From Sphagnum magellanicum (Eukaryota; Streptophyta; Sphagnopsida; Sphagnales; Sphagnaceae): DNA of 64,000 nt. This document shows, one piece after another, positions 11,801 to 25,500 of the stretch (its first letter is position 1; each line of letters begins with the position of its first letter). The DNA lies in the NCBI GenBank assembly GCA_021904315.1, contig CM038914.1, positions 7,254,001 through 7,318,000 on the forward strand, written 5' to 3'. The notes beneath the pieces are model-generated. The model made no database searches, was not told the origin of the DNA, and worked only from the letters and a program-made list of their open reading frames with translations. The position numbers and the translations under genes are program-made.

Positions 11801-14800
11801 AATTGCACAAAACAAATAAATTATATTTTTAGTTTAATTTGAACCAAAAGTAGGTTAAGGTTCATCAAAACCCTTGAAGCCATAAATACAAAGAACTTCT
11901 CCCCTAAATTTCGTAGTTCTCCTTAGCCCTTTCATGAAATGCAAAATTCACCAATCCCAAAAGTCCCATTGCATGTATTGTATTCATGAAGTTATCATAA
12001 AATAACTAGTTTTGATTCTTTTTATTTTTTAATGTGTATGGACAAATTTTGTTGTTCCATGGATGTATTGGGGTGATGTGTAGTGCTAACAAAGAGTGCA
12101 TGTGTTGAGGCAAAATGAAAAAGCCATGGTCACATAAATTTTCACCCAAGTTATGTTTGACATGTCCAATTAACATTGGATGTTGCTTTCTAATAGCCAT
12201 CCGAATGAGTCCCTTGTGTAGTTGGAAGTTCAATTCATGTTTTGTAAAACTTATGATTTATTTGTAAGGGGAACACTATGTGTTAAAAGATTGAAGTGAA
12301 AGAGGTTATTGTTTTAGGGCTATTGTGTGATTGTTCACTTCAAATTTTCCCACCCTATTATTACATAATTTTTTAATATCAACATATTTAATCCAGCTTA
12401 TATTTAATTTAAATTTTATGTTTGTGTTGAATTTTGTTATTATATATTTGTTTGAATTTTTAATTATAATTGACGCTAGGAAAAATGATGAAGGATTCAC
12501 AAAAACACTTGTAAAGATGACCTAACATGAAGTATTGTTGAGGAGGAATCCTAGGCAACATTTTAAAACTCATTTAGGAAATTTCCCCAAACCTTGCATG
12601 ATGCTACCCCCTCCCCTTCTTTTCCCAAAAATTGAAATTAGATTCAAAACTTTAGGAACTATAAATGTTTTTCGACTTTAAATCATAATAAATAAATTGA
12701 ACCTATTAATAACTACTTAAGTCCCTTGTACATGTATGTTATATTTTTTCTAATTTTTGAACTAATACTTAGGATTGATACATACCACACATTGATTATG
12801 TTTCAATTTTGAGAATAAACATGGCCCTATTTTAGAACCAATTGAATTATAAAATCTACCCAACAACCAATATATAGGAAGTCATGCACATCTAATTATC
12901 AAAGTGTTAGGCAACAACTTTCTCCAATTTTGGTCGGTTTTTTTTTGTATCATTATCATTCTTAACTAAAATTTCATGCAAAAATATCACCTACAACCTC
13001 GCTTTCAAAATATAATTCTCATTTTTATATATTCTATGAAAGGTGTGAATATGTTCAAAATATGCTCACAAAATATATAATTTAAACATCATTTCTTGAA
13101 TTTCTAAGATATTTGGATTAGGACAAGTTTTTATTTCTCATATCTACATAAAATTCAAAATATTATCCATATTTAATGTACATTTCTTTACAAAACTCTT
13201 AAATGTAGGAAAACAATATGCTTGATTATAAATTTTTGAGATTTTTATGTGTTTTCACACTTATTTCATTATAACTATTTGGTATCCCATGTGTCATGTG
13301 GTAATGCATGCCTACAAAGCCTATATGAAAGGCCAAAAATATGTGTAAAAAAGTGAAATTTGTAAATATGTATGTATTCATCCGTGAATTTGAGGCTTTT
13401 AATGCATATTTCATTGTTGTTGATTCAAAATATGCAATCGACAATTGATGGTGCTCAAACTAAGGTTTTGATAAAAATGCAAACATGACACACACCCACA
13501 CCCTTTTGTGATGTGGTTATTAAGCAAACATTGAAGGGCTTTGTTCATTGTCCATATTTATGTTATAATTGCTTCCTTAAAAATTAATCAAATTCCAAAT
13601 AAATATAAATAAATTACAAATAAAAATGAAAACAAGTTCAAGTTAATTTTCCAAATCATCATAATTGTTTTTAATATTTTTAAATTAGAAAAGTTATTTT
13701 TATTCCATCCAGAATGAATTAAAACTAAAAATTTGGAATTATGGTTATTGTAATATCTTAGCAAATTTGGCACATGAATGCCAAATAATTGATTTAACTT
13801 TAATCTCCTAATGTTTGGGTTTTAAAATTTGAAATTTTCAATAATACATAATACATTTATTAAAAGGTACCTTTGTTTTGAAAATTTTGAATTGTTTTAG
13901 TGGTTAGGTGAACCTCTATTTAGTATCTTCCCTTCAAGATGACCATAGATCAAAATTTTACATCTTAAACAACATTTTTGAAATTTTGATAGATTAAAAA
14001 ATAATTTAATTTATGTTGAAGCCATCAAGGTACTATGATATATTTATGGGAAAATGGCATTAAAGCACCAAATTGATGATAAATAATAATTCATTGAAAG
14101 CATAAAAATTATCTTCAAAATCCTAAAAAAACTTGTGTCAATTGGTGTTACGAAAGGATTGTTAAAACTAGTTACAATGCTAAGAGATCTTTTTTGGACA
14201 TGAAAAAATTCTCTAAAACACTTCAAACTTTACAACACATTTTATCAATGCATATTAAATGATAGTACATTAAAATATTTTCAATTCAAAATAAATTTTC
14301 ACATGGTTTGTTTCCATCTACACAATTTTTAGGATTATTCATGATGGCAATGAATCATGTTTTTGTGACTACACCTTAAATTATGCATTTAATGCAAATT
14401 ATGATAGATTGGTGGTTTCCACTGAACACCAACTATGTTGATATGAACTCATCTTCTTAAGATGTTCAAGTATGATGTTATTTTGATAAAGGCATATGTA
14501 AATTATAATTATTTATTGGGACCCAATAAGATAGAATAACCAAGTGGAAAACATCAAATTAATCCTACTAGGACATCAAACTTATAAAAAGAATGTTACA
14601 ATAGGTAGGTTACCTAATATAATTTCAAATGCAACAAACTTCACTTGATTTTGAATTACCTTCTAAGAGAAATTAAGTACCAAAGTACTCTAATAATTGT
14701 GGAGTTAGTATATTGTAAACCAAGAAAAAAAGAACTACTACAAGTAGATCTTCAAGGGGCAATTCTTACAATAGTTAATTAACCTAAAGAGAACCTACTA

Positions 14801-16822
14801 AAACAAACAACACTTAATTTGGATGTACTAAGAGGGAGTTATGCCTTTGAGAGTGACTACATGAAGAAGAACTATTGTAGGGGCTTGGGATAGTTTTACA
14901 ATAGTTTGTATGGACTTTGTAAAACATAGTTCCACTACTACAATAAAGCATAAAGCACGATTAATTAAATCTTGATAAAATGCATTAAAAAAAACCAAAT
15001 TTCATTATTGCATCAAATAATTACAATGAGGTAACAATAACAACTTCCATGCCAAGTTACAAACTCAAAAGAAAACCATAACTTAAGGTAGAAACTAGAT
15101 ACAAAGGTCTTTTGGCCTATTGGAGCAGTCCTCTCCTTTGAACTACCCTAGTGCAAGTTAACAACTCTACTTCACTATCCTCACACACACATAAATCTTT
15201 CCACACACTCAGACCGCTTTCCACACCTTTGGAATCAACCCTTTAACTAGGTGAGGTGAACTTGCCTACCTTCTAACCAAGTAGTCACCACAAGAAATTC
15301 ATATCCATCAATTTTTGTCCTTATTTCTTTACCCCCATTAACTTTCCTACTTACCTTTTAAATTTATGGCAACACTTTTTCAATTAAAAAAATAGTTGGG
15401 CAAGTCAATGAGCCACCTAACACTTCCTAAAGTAATGGAGGTTAAAAATCAACTAAACCTCCTAAAATAGTGGATCAAGTAGGGGGCTTACGTAGCCATT
15501 CTTATCTTCCACCAATAATTTTGCATTACTATATTGTTAAAATAAATATCAACCAAGAGTTTGGTAATTCAACCTTTAACACCATGTGTTGAAAGTGAAA
15601 TGAAAAAAGGACCCAATGATATGGATTGGGATGAAAATGGTAATAACTAATTCTTAATTTTGGGTCTAAATAGTCATACATATGTGACACCATCTTTAAA
15701 AGTGTTTATAAGTTTTGACTTTGGGGAGTATCCCATTTCGTGCATAATGTTGTTTTATCAAATGGTCATGAACCAAGAATATTACTAATTAGGAAGATTC
15801 AACAAACACAAGACACAATGGTGAAAATTGCATCAAGATTTTTTCACAATGGTCATGATTAGCAAAATGCAAACTTTATGTCATTAACATTATCAATGAT
15901 CATTTCCCATATGCAACTATCTTATGACATGGTGATTTAGTACAATCTAGAGGTTGATGAATAATGCTTGTGGAATCTACCTTTGAGCATTCGCAAAATC
16001 AATATAACAATTCATATGAACACCAATTTTAAAGAAAAATTAATATTATTCATGTTACATTTCATCCTAGATACATCATGTACCATGTTCATAAATTTCT
16101 ACATACTACCCAAAAAACAAACAAAATGTAAATGATGTGGCCCATGACTTGTTAACTTTTAATTTGGGGACAACTATGGCATTAATCAATGGATGGCAGG
16201 TTAGGGAAATGGTGTGCCAAATGGCATTTAAATTGTCTTGGAAGATCATGCATCAAATGGCAACCAACCTACATTATATTGTCCACAAAACATGAATGCA
16301 TTGATTATGTTTTCTTTCTGCTATGAACTTTGTATGGTTCAATTTTTTTTTTCCCTCATTTAACTTCAAAACACATTATTGTTTCAATTGATCATACTAA
16401 GGTGCATCACATTTGTAGGACATAAAAAACAAGGTCATGGTGTGAGATTGTTTTGTTATTGAATGGTTTTTTGGTTGTGCTTAATGATGGTTTTTGGGTG
16501 GATATGGTGCCAATTCAATTTTAACCCCAAGTTGGGTCATTAATCAATGCAAACCCCATTAAATGAAACCATGGGATTATTGATAAGGTATTTTGAATGT
16601 TTGAAACTAATATTCTTGACAATAAACAAATGCTTAGTTACCATTGACATTATGACATGATGTGAAGAACATTGATTACGCACTTTGTTTGAAACAATGT
16701 TCTTGATATAAAGCATAATGAAAGTTCAAAATGGATTGATCAAGAATCAAAAGTCATAGGTTGAGTCAAGGGGAGAAGGGTTGTGGGGAATATGTTGGGG
16801 GAGGGGCTTGGGGGAAGGGTGT
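8847..16822. other. AT-rich intergenic DNA with old dispersed repeats
   Basis: No gene recognised in about 8 kb. There is a C12 run followed by an A run at 9381. Blocks near 10560-10780 recur at 19270-19460, and blocks near 10800-11150 recur at 13750-14060 (for example TAATTTAATTTAT next to a shared AT-rich context), all strongly diverged. This fits old transposon debris of unknown class. Confidence 0.5.
10560..10780 (+). repeat. Old dispersed repeat, copy 1
   Basis: Shares an ordered series of words with 19270-19460: CATCTACWATGATATTGT, GTAGCCTA, GATAATTAC, TTTCACTATTTTGA, ATTATTTRATGA. The copies are diverged by many substitutions and small indels. The family was not identified. Confidence 0.6.
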
Positions 16823-16925
16823 TCAAAATAACTTGGGTCGTTTGTGAAAATTGACTCTTGGCTCACTCGATTAATTTGGTTCATTCAAATAACTCGGCTT
16901 GCCCAAATAACTTGGCTCATTTGAA
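16823..16925 (+). repeat. Degenerate short tandem repeat (AATAACTTGGCTCATT-like)
   Basis: Variants of AATAACTYGGCTYRYY recur four to five times (AATAACTTGGGTCGTT, AATTTGGTTCATT, AATAACTCGGCTTGCC, AATAACTTGGCTCATT). It is noncoding. Confidence 0.5.
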
Positions 16926-19900
16926 AAATATCAATGAAAAGTGAGAGTTAAAGAATAGAGTTGAAATTAGAAAAATAAAGAAAGAATAAAAAAGGGGTGC
17001 AAAAATTGTAATGTCAAAAAAAATTAATTTAAAGGAAATCTAGTGAAAATGAAATGTGAAAGAGTTTAAACTTCCTTGTAATTTGAATTTAAACTATCTT
17101 CATAATCTTGAATTTTTTCTTTGCAATTTGAGTGATTTGTATTTTTTTTTTATGCCATTTGAGTATTTTTTAATCTTGAATTACTTTCTTTGCTATTATT
17201 TGTTTTGTGTCTTGACATTGTATCCATGGTATTTGTTTTGATGGATGTAAGTTAGGAATTTCTTACTATGTATTTTCCATAAATAAATTTTTAAATATGA
17301 AAAAAAAATTAAATAATTTAAAATAATCTTTTGAACTCCTTGTCTTGAACTTCTTTGTATCAATTTTGAATTGTATATTTTGGTGATGTGGTCAACATGT
17401 ACTCATAGTGGTTATTTTCATGTAAATGAATTTCATGTCATGTAAAAATTTACAAATATACAAACATATTCATTTTGTATATTAAAACATTCTTTTGCCA
17501 TGTGAATGTAGGTGTGTTAAGTAAAAAATTAAAAGAGTAGTTGAGAAATGTAGAATAAATGACATCAGAATGGAAAAAACTTGTAATGACTATTTTGTCT
17601 TATATTGCAAGAAGGAACTTTTGAGATCTACAAAAATAATTAAGTAACACAATAATATTAAATTTCAAATAAGGTTTGCCAAGCTACAAAAGAACATTTG
17701 TGCTAAAACATTTACACATTGGTTTGTAACATTATTCAATTGTTGTCTTGATATTCATTATGTGATAGTCTTTATTTTTGGACTATGATAAGTTAGTTTA
17801 ACATCCTAAATCTAATTCTTAGATAGGTGTTTTTGTAAAATGGAGCAATCAAAGACATTTTATGATGTGCAAACTTTACAATGTGTTAGTTCCATCATGT
17901 GTTTCAAACAAATTTTGTTGCACATTACAAGTCCAAAACACAACAAAAAACTTCTAATTCTACTTCTTGAGATTCCCTCCCTCCAATCCTTTAGGAGTTG
18001 GATTATAGACTTGGTAGTATTTGAGTTTGTCAACATTAATTAAGATATAAGGTTGGGTCAAACTTGTCTATGGTAATTAAGAGTGCAATGTTGTTTAATA
18101 GGCAATATTAGATTCAACATACAAGAGCCAAGCCAATGTTATTTTAACTTCCCTATGTGAGATTTTTTGTTTTTGAGAAACCAAAGCACATAGTTTCCTA
18201 ATGAAAACATTTTCTAGATGTAAATGGTTCTAGGCCCATGTAAAATATGGTTCCATTGTTCGTACATAGGGTGTAAACACAACACAATGAGCTAGGGCAC
18301 CAAGGTCGAAGTCATTTTCCTAGGAGTACATTTGACACATGACATTCATGTGTTGGTTTATTATCTTAATTTTTTAATTTATCATACCTAATTTATAGCT
18401 ATGGTGTTAGATATAGATTTTTTAAAACTATATTTTGATCATATATCATGCATATTATGCATCTAGGCTCTTACCACATAAAAGTGAATAACTTTTGTTA
18501 AAGACACATCTTCAAATTTTATAATTTTCAGGGCCAAATCATTTGAACTAAAAGTTCCAAAATATGTTACATACATGATTTTCACAAATATCAACTTATA
18601 TTGATTTTTTAATCATCAATATTAAGCTCCAATTTGAAAAAAAAATGGTGCACATTTGATAGGGAAAAAGGACATTTGAAAAAAAATTGTCCACAATTAT
18701 ATTTTGAATGTTTTAAACATGCAAAAGGACTTTTGAAACATCATCAATTTGCATCAAATTTTTTGTATTGAACTTTATAAGTAATACAACCTATTTTAAA
18801 CCTACCCAAAAAATTTGAAAATACAAATTATTGTGTTCCCTGTGTGACTTTTCAAAAAATAAGGATACAATTTTTTATGCATTATTCACACTTTTTGTGG
18901 TTCATTGTACTATGTTTTCACCTTGATGGTGATAAAAATTTACTACAAAAACACTCTTATCACCATGAAAGATGTGCACAAAAAGCCCCACTAGATTAGG
19001 AAGTTGGAGCAAGCACACATCCCACTTAGTTTGAAGAAGACATGGATCTTATGAAACACAAGGTACATTTGTTAAAAAAACTCAGTGTGGGTGTATTATA
19101 TGGCATAGGTATGTGCATCAAAATGGCAACAATATTTCATTGAGGCCATTCAAGATTGACCTTCACAAAAAGATGATCACACATGAAAAACTCTTGGACG
19201 TATTGTAGCCTAGTGTCAATTTCCACATTGACCAAACAAATAATTATTTTCTTTCAAAAAATGATTATTTATTTATTTTCAAATTATATATTTTTCGTCA
19301 TCTACTATGATATTGTGATATGAGTAGTGAAATTATTTAGAATGTAGCCTATGATAATTACAATGATTTTCAACATATTGACTTCACATTTTCACAAATT
19401 TTCATTTCACTATTTTGAGGATTATTTAATGACAAAACTAACCTTAAGATAAGGTGTGTAATTTCCAAATATCATTAGTACTCAAAAAATTTCCCATTTG
19501 TACAACTTTCAACATGTTTCTTGAATAATACATTCAAAACAAATGAATGGTACATAACAACCAAACATTTGATTAGGAAATGGTGTCCATTTAAATTTTA
19601 AGATGAAAAAGTTCAAGATGTGAAAGGATTATAAAAACTAATTGAATTCTTGATTTCTTGGATTCATCAAGTGTAAAAAGACGATATTTACCTACGTAAT
19701 CACTAATATAAAAATGGGGTGTAGTTCAATAGCCTAAATCACTATGAAGCCTTACAAGTGAAATATATTCATCTTGTTTTAGTCATTTCACCTTGAGGTT
19801 TAACTAAATTTATGTCATTATGGGGTCATTATTAAAATTGAAATAATTCATTATGATAGATAGATTTGTTTTGATATTATTGTTATAACGGGCATGAAAA

Positions 19901-20199
19901 CAACAAAGTCTACAAGATTTCCTAAACTAAAACGAAAACATGGGTAGGTTTAATTCCAAATCTAAACCGCGAAATAACAAAAACAAGAACAAGAACACAA
20001 CATGTGTAGGACAAGAATCCGACAAGATTTTATTATAAGAATGAAACAAAAATAAAATAAGATTGTGACAAGAAAATGTACACAAAATTGATGTTGAATA
20101 AACTTAAGGTAATGTGGGATTCTAATTATATTTATACCCATTGGGCATTTAGTTCAAAGAAGTTTCTTAACAAAATTCTAACTTACATGTGGCCCATGG
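16926..20199. other. AT-rich intergenic DNA
   Basis: No gene recognised. The stretch contains the second copy of the dispersed repeat (about 19270-19460). ORFs such as that at 17840-18043 are AT-biased and featureless. Confidence 0.45.
19270..19460 (+). repeat. Old dispersed repeat, copy 2
   Basis: Homologous in the same order and orientation to 10560-10780. The relation shows in CATCTACTATGATATTGTG, GTAGCCTATGATAATTAC and CATTTCACTATTTTGAGG. Confidence 0.6.
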
Positions 20200-20430
20200 T
20201 CACCAATGTGTGGCCTATGTCCATCCATTGTGGGAACTAATAATGAACTATGAGTTAACTAATAATGAATTAAAAGTGAACTAAATTTTAGTTATGAATT
20301 AACTAAAAGTGAACTAAGGGATAGTTATAAGTGAACTAAGAGTTAAATGGAAGTTAACTAAAAATTAATTAAAAATGAATTGAAACTAAACTAGGAGTTA
20401 GGTATAAGTTAATTACAAGTCATGGATGAA
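20200..20430. repeat. Low-complexity tract of GTGAACTAA/TTAACTAA words
   Basis: Closely spaced variants of AGTGAACTAA, AGTTAACTAA and AATGAATTAA fill about 230 bp with no fixed period. It looks like a degenerate short-unit tandem array. Confidence 0.6.
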
Positions 20431-20793
20431 CATTCACATGAATGAATTTTATGGTGTTGGTATATGTGATAGTTGCCATATAAGTTATACATAACTAAAG
20501 AGAGGTAAATGGGTTGGTTGTAAGAAAAAAAGTAGGTGATATGTATGTTAATAAATCTATGGGTAGGTAGTTCAAATGTAAGTAGGTTAGATTAATAAAA
20601 GCCTAGAAAAACCTATTATTAGCCTAAGGTAGTTTAAATTATCTTAAGGACAATAAAAAAATTAATATTAGTTTAGATTAATTTAAGATAGCTTAAACGA
20701 ACCTAAAAACATAGAATAGCATAGTAATAGCCTATTATAACCTAAGGTATAATAAACAAACCTAGTAATGACTTAAATTACATTAAATTAAAA

Positions 20794-21526
20794 GGTGAAT
20801 GCAAGTTATAGTGGCTCATTTTAGGTAGATGTGAGACTATAGTCAAAAGTCGCTAACATGTTTTTATATATTATTCATATGGATATGATTTTAAAATTTT
20901 AAATTTCATTACTGTAATCTTTAATTACTACAATTTCATTCACTTATGAAACCTTTAATTAAATGAAAACCCATATTGAAAAATGTTGTTGTTAGTTGGT
21001 ATGGTGAAATCACTTTGGAAATCTTTTTAAAAAAAACCATGAAGTCCATAAGAATATGTCCCCATTTATATATCCATTGGGCATAATTTTTTGACAAACA
21101 CAAAAGAATTCATTTAAAAAAGACTTTTTAAAATAAAGTCCAATTTCGACCCTTCAAAAGTTCATAACCACCATTTTGTTAAGGTCTCACAAAAAATGAT
21201 TTCAAACTTAACTTTATCATTTCATTCTTCAACCCATTTTTAGTCCCTATAAACAATTTGGAATGAGATTCAATATGAATTTTTTAATTTCTTGACAATC
21301 CAACCAATTGATCGACCCATTTTTTTGTTTCAAAAGTCCACTATTGATAATGAATGGATTATTTTCAAAAAGTAATCATGCAAATATTTTCATAATCAAG
21401 TTGTTAGTTTATAATAAGTCATCATTTAATGTATTTAAGGTTAATTATTCACCATAAACATTTAAACACAAAACATCTTGTAAAAATTGTGACACCAAAA
21501 GTGAGCCACTATAGCTTGCATTCACC
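20794..21526. mobile_element. MITE-like element, 733 bp, with ~33-bp terminal inverted repeats
   Basis: The left end GGTGAATGCAAGTTATAGTG continues GCTCATTTTAGGT. The right end reads inward on the other strand as GGTGAATGCAAGCTATAGTG followed by GCTCACTTTTGGT. That is about 33 bp of inverted repeat with three or four mismatches. The interior is AT-rich and noncoding. The same terminus recurs at 53330-53371. No unambiguous target duplication was found, so the superfamily is open. Confidence 0.75.
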
Positions 21527-21935
21527 CTATACTAAGGTAACCTAGATTAGCCTAGTAACGGCCTATGATAACCTACGTTAACTTAACGAACATAAGGTGA
21601 TTTAAATTAACTTAATAATATATTGAAATAACATATACTAATAGTGTAGTGTAATCTAGGCAAAGACCTAGCTATCATAAGCCTAGGATAACTTATAGCA
21701 TGTAAATAGCCTAAAGTAGCTTGGTAATATCCTTAGGGTACGAGTAATTAAGCTATAGTAACTTAAATATGTAAAATAGGGTAGCTAGGTACATATGCAG
21801 GAATGGTGGGGTAAGTAAAGTAGGTTAATTAAGGTACATATATAGGCAAGGTAATTAAGGTATATATATAGGTAGGTTAAGAAAAGAATGTGCTTAATAA
21901 TGTGTGGTGCTAAGGAATATCACTTATTCAAATAG

Positions 21936-22001
21936 TGGTCCAATGGTTAAAGTTCTTAGACTTTAGTCATGAAAGTGAAGAGAGGTTAAGGGTTCAAACC
22001 T
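21936..22001 (+). other. tRNA-derived SINE-like sequence (A box and B box)
   Basis: TGGTCCAATGG at 21936-21946 fits the tRNA A-box pattern TRGYNNARNGG, and GGTTCAAACCT at 21991-22001 fits the B box. The spacing is compatible with a pol III internal promoter of a tRNA-like head. No clean cloverleaf could be drawn, so I call it a SINE-like remnant rather than a tRNA gene. Confidence 0.45.
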
Positions 22002-22336
22002 TCACATTTGCACTTTAAGTTTGTAGGTTGGGTTCTAAATCTTTAGGTTAGGTTGCTTACATTGCTAGCCTAGCCTAGCTTAAACTACTTAGGTTCCTAG
22101 TATTTAAACTAGGTGGCCTAAGTTTCTAACTTAAATGACTTAACTGCCTAGCCAAGCCTAGGTGGTTTAGGTGACCTAGCTTAAATTAACTTAAGAACTA
22201 GGAGGCTAGTTTAGTGAATTAGATAAATTAATGAATTCAATTAACTATTAGTGAATGCATTATGTCCATAACAACTAGTCCTGTGCATTAAGAGGTTGGC
22301 CACTAGGGTAGTTTAAACATCTTTACATCGTGGTAA

Positions 22337-22349
22337 CACTATGCCAAAT
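22337..22349 (+). repeat. Left terminal inverted repeat of the CACTA element
   Basis: CACTATGCCAAAT, preceded by target duplication TAA at 22334-22336. It pairs with 44681-44693. Confidence 0.9.
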
Positions 22350-22367
22350 TGTGACTTTCATGACTTG

Positions 22368-22535
22368 GACACTATGCGACTATGTCCTAAATCTAGTCAT
22401 GTAGTCATATTTGACTTGTTGACTTACATGGTTAGTCATGATTATGATTACATGACTAAATGCAATACGACTAACTACTTGTAGTCATTACTATGACTAC
22501 ATGACTAACCCAACAATATGACTATGTGATAAGGT
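22368..22535. repeat. Left subterminal repeats of the CACTA element
   Basis: At least eight variants of TAGTCAT/ATGACTA occur in both orientations, including TAGTCATGTAGTCAT, GGTTAGTCATGATTATG, TTGTAGTCATTACTATGACT and ACATGACTAACCC. They mirror the words at 44535-44670. In En/Spm such motifs are bound by the TNPA-type protein; that role here is inferred. Confidence 0.8.
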
Positions 22536-22540
22536 GGCCC

Positions 22541-25500
22541 CTCCCCCCACCCCCATTGAACGATCGAATTAACTTTATCTAATTTATTTGGTTGGACATT
22601 GATATTTACAAGAGGGTTTTAAATATACATACATATACTATTCTTTTTAAGGCAACAATTTAATAGATTGAACAATTTAAACCAATTGGAATGGGAGGTT
22701 CCCATAAAATTTGTATATTTTACTAGCTATTTGAAAATAAATAAACTCATGTTCAACTCATGCCACAATATTATACCATATATATACATACTAATGGCAC
22801 AAATATATTTTTAATTAATGTAACAATATTGTACACTAGAGAATACATGGAATTGGCTCCTAGATTGAGGGCAAAGGCCTTTGCCTCTTTTCATATATTA
22901 ATTATAGGAGAATATTTGTATTATTTCAAAAATTTGAAAACAAAAAAAAATCAATGTATAAAGTGCAAAGCAAAAAGTAAAAACATTAGTGTATAAATTT
23001 GAGGCATAGGCCTTATTTATTTAATGTAGTTCATAGATTTGACAACCAAAAATAAAAGCCATATATGTTATTTCAATAATTTTAAAAAAACACAATGAAC
23101 ATGTACGATGTGAAAGCAAGCGGCAACAACTAATGTAAATTGTGAAGGTGTAGGTGTACAAGGAATCAAACCCTACACCCTCAAGGCAAATGTTAATGTG
23201 TTAGCCAATAGGTAGGAGCCTGGACTTCAAGGATTTTCATTTGCCAAATTACTTAAATTATTAAAGAACATGATCATTACGAAAATAAACACCAATTTTG
23301 GCTATAAACCAAATATGAAATATTAATGATGAAAGATTAATTTGTAATCATCCTTGAATATATTTTTGGCAATACACAAAAACAAAGTCAAAGAATTTGG
23401 AAAATTTTATTAATATTTATGGCTATTTTAAAATCACCATAAACCCTTTATATTCACATTTTATTTTTTCAATTCATTTTTTGGCAAAACCCGACACTTG
23501 TGAAAAAAGGTCTAAAACCAAAACTTCCAATCTAAGTTAAAGGTTTAGAGTTTAGACTATTGAGAGGAAGGAAGAGATGCTCACAAAACTCTAATGGGTA
23601 CAATGGAAGGTGATCTTGAAAAACGTTGTTACTGAATTGTGAAGAGCTTCAAAAGTGCAAGGATCAAAGGTTTTTGGGAGAGCAAAGTGCAAGCAATTGG
23701 TGGCTTGTTGCGACAAGTTTTTGAGCTTGTTGAAGATTTTATTTGGCATCCTACAATTTTTCAACTTGTGAAAGGGCACAAGTAAGCTTGCATTTGTTGC
23801 TTCCATTTGCTGTTTTTGTTTACACTCTATTTCTTTTTTTGAGAAATGCAAGTGTTTTTTGCATTTGAAAAAGCTCAAAACAACATTTGTTGTTTTGCCC
23901 ACTCCTTTGTTGGTTTATTTGTTTTCCCACTTCAACCCATCTCAACAACACTCACAACTCATCAGTAGTAAAGTCACTAAATTTGAATGCATATTCCATG
24001 GAAAACTAACAAGCTAAACTTGGGTTGGAATTGTTGATCATTTTCAACTCATGCATTTCCTACCCAAGAGGTAACACACATTGATCATCTCTTGGAATGT
24101 TCTGCACTTCACCAACAATTGTATCAATGACAACAATCTTGTATGGATTTGAAAACCCACCACCTTCATGCTTATAATTGAAAGGGATTGGGTGGCCAAA
24201 AATTTTAAGCTAAGGCCATGGCCCAATCATGCTCTTGTATACTATTATGTATTATTGAACATGCCCCCATACATGCCATTGTGCCTAGTGAAGTGCCTAT
24301 AAGGCATTGGGGGGGCCAAATTTTTTGAGTTGTAGCAATGGCCTATACTTGGCACACACCAAAACATAATGGTTTTCGTGATTTGCAAAATGGGCATGTG
24401 GATTTTGAACAATGGCTAGGTTAGGTAAACCCTAAAAGACCTGGCCATTGTGACTTGTAAGGGGACCAAAAAAGAGGTAGAAAAGGCCATAATAAAAAAA
24501 ACCATTATTGTGAAGGAAAAATGCCTAGGAACTACCTTCCTTCCACCTTGCAACACAATCTCATACACTTTGGAAGTCAAAATAGGTCAATGCAAAGAGA
24601 AAGTAGAATTGCTCTCACCACCACTAATAATTAGAAGAAAAAACAAGTCTAGTAGAAGAAACCCTTCAAAACTTTGCTTTGGATCTTTTCTTCATTGGTA
24701 CTAGCAACTAGTGTTGATTGATTGGTGTGCATTTAGTTCTTGGTGGACATAAATTGTGATTGAATTGGTGTTAGGATTTTCCAGCAAACTTAATGATAAA
24801 AACCATATGCCTCATCAATAATTAGGACTTTCCCAATTGTTATGTGCAAGATCCCCTTTGTCTGTTCCTTTGATTGACCAAGTACTAATCCAACAAAGTT
24901 TCACCTAGTGACTAGAGAACACAACCTAGAAAACCAACTGTCATTTTAGTAAGAGCCCATAGATCAATTTTTAATTGAATCTTCTAAATCAATAGGTGAC
25001 ACTCCCCAAAAAACCTCCATGTGTATCAATACGTGGGGACATCATTACATGTTGAAAGTCCTTTAATAACTTTATGTGGTTTGTTTTCCTCCATCCAAGT
25101 TGCTTGGATGGCCTACAATCGAGATTGTTATAAGAAATAATCTAAGTGTTCCCATTTTGGTGTAGGAATTTTTTGATGTACATGGTTTGGAACTTGTGCT
25201 CAATGGCACTACATGTTCTACAAGCCGCCTTTTTTCTATGTCATTAAGGCACTGAATGAGTTGTGTTGCAATCTCAGGAGTTTTAGGGGTGCATACACCA
25301 GGTGATAAATCTTCCCAGTCACAAGATCATACCTCCTTCCAATTAATCTTTGCACCAATATTTCATCAGGTATCTACTACGTACCGATATATTGTTAGTG
25401 TACAGATTCAAGACAAAATACTAGGAGAAGAGAGAATGCACATGAATTATTAATTATCGTCTAGGTTTAAAATCATGGGGTTGTCATATAGAAAATGTTG

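Larger units (their letters stand above)
20540..22210. repeat. CCTAAGG/TTAACCTAG-rich low-complexity tract, interrupted
   Basis: Long stretches are built from CCTA, TTAA and AACCTAAG words (20540-20793 and again 21527-22210), for example TAACCTAAGGTATAATAAAC and AGCCTAGCCTAGC. The tract is split by the 733-bp MITE-like element, after which the same composition resumes, so the element inserted into an existing tract. Confidence 0.65.

Noticed and set aside
21936..22001. Functional tRNA gene
   Set aside because: A and B boxes are present, but no closed acceptor or anticodon stem with a clear anticodon could be drawn, and the sequence is embedded in repeats.
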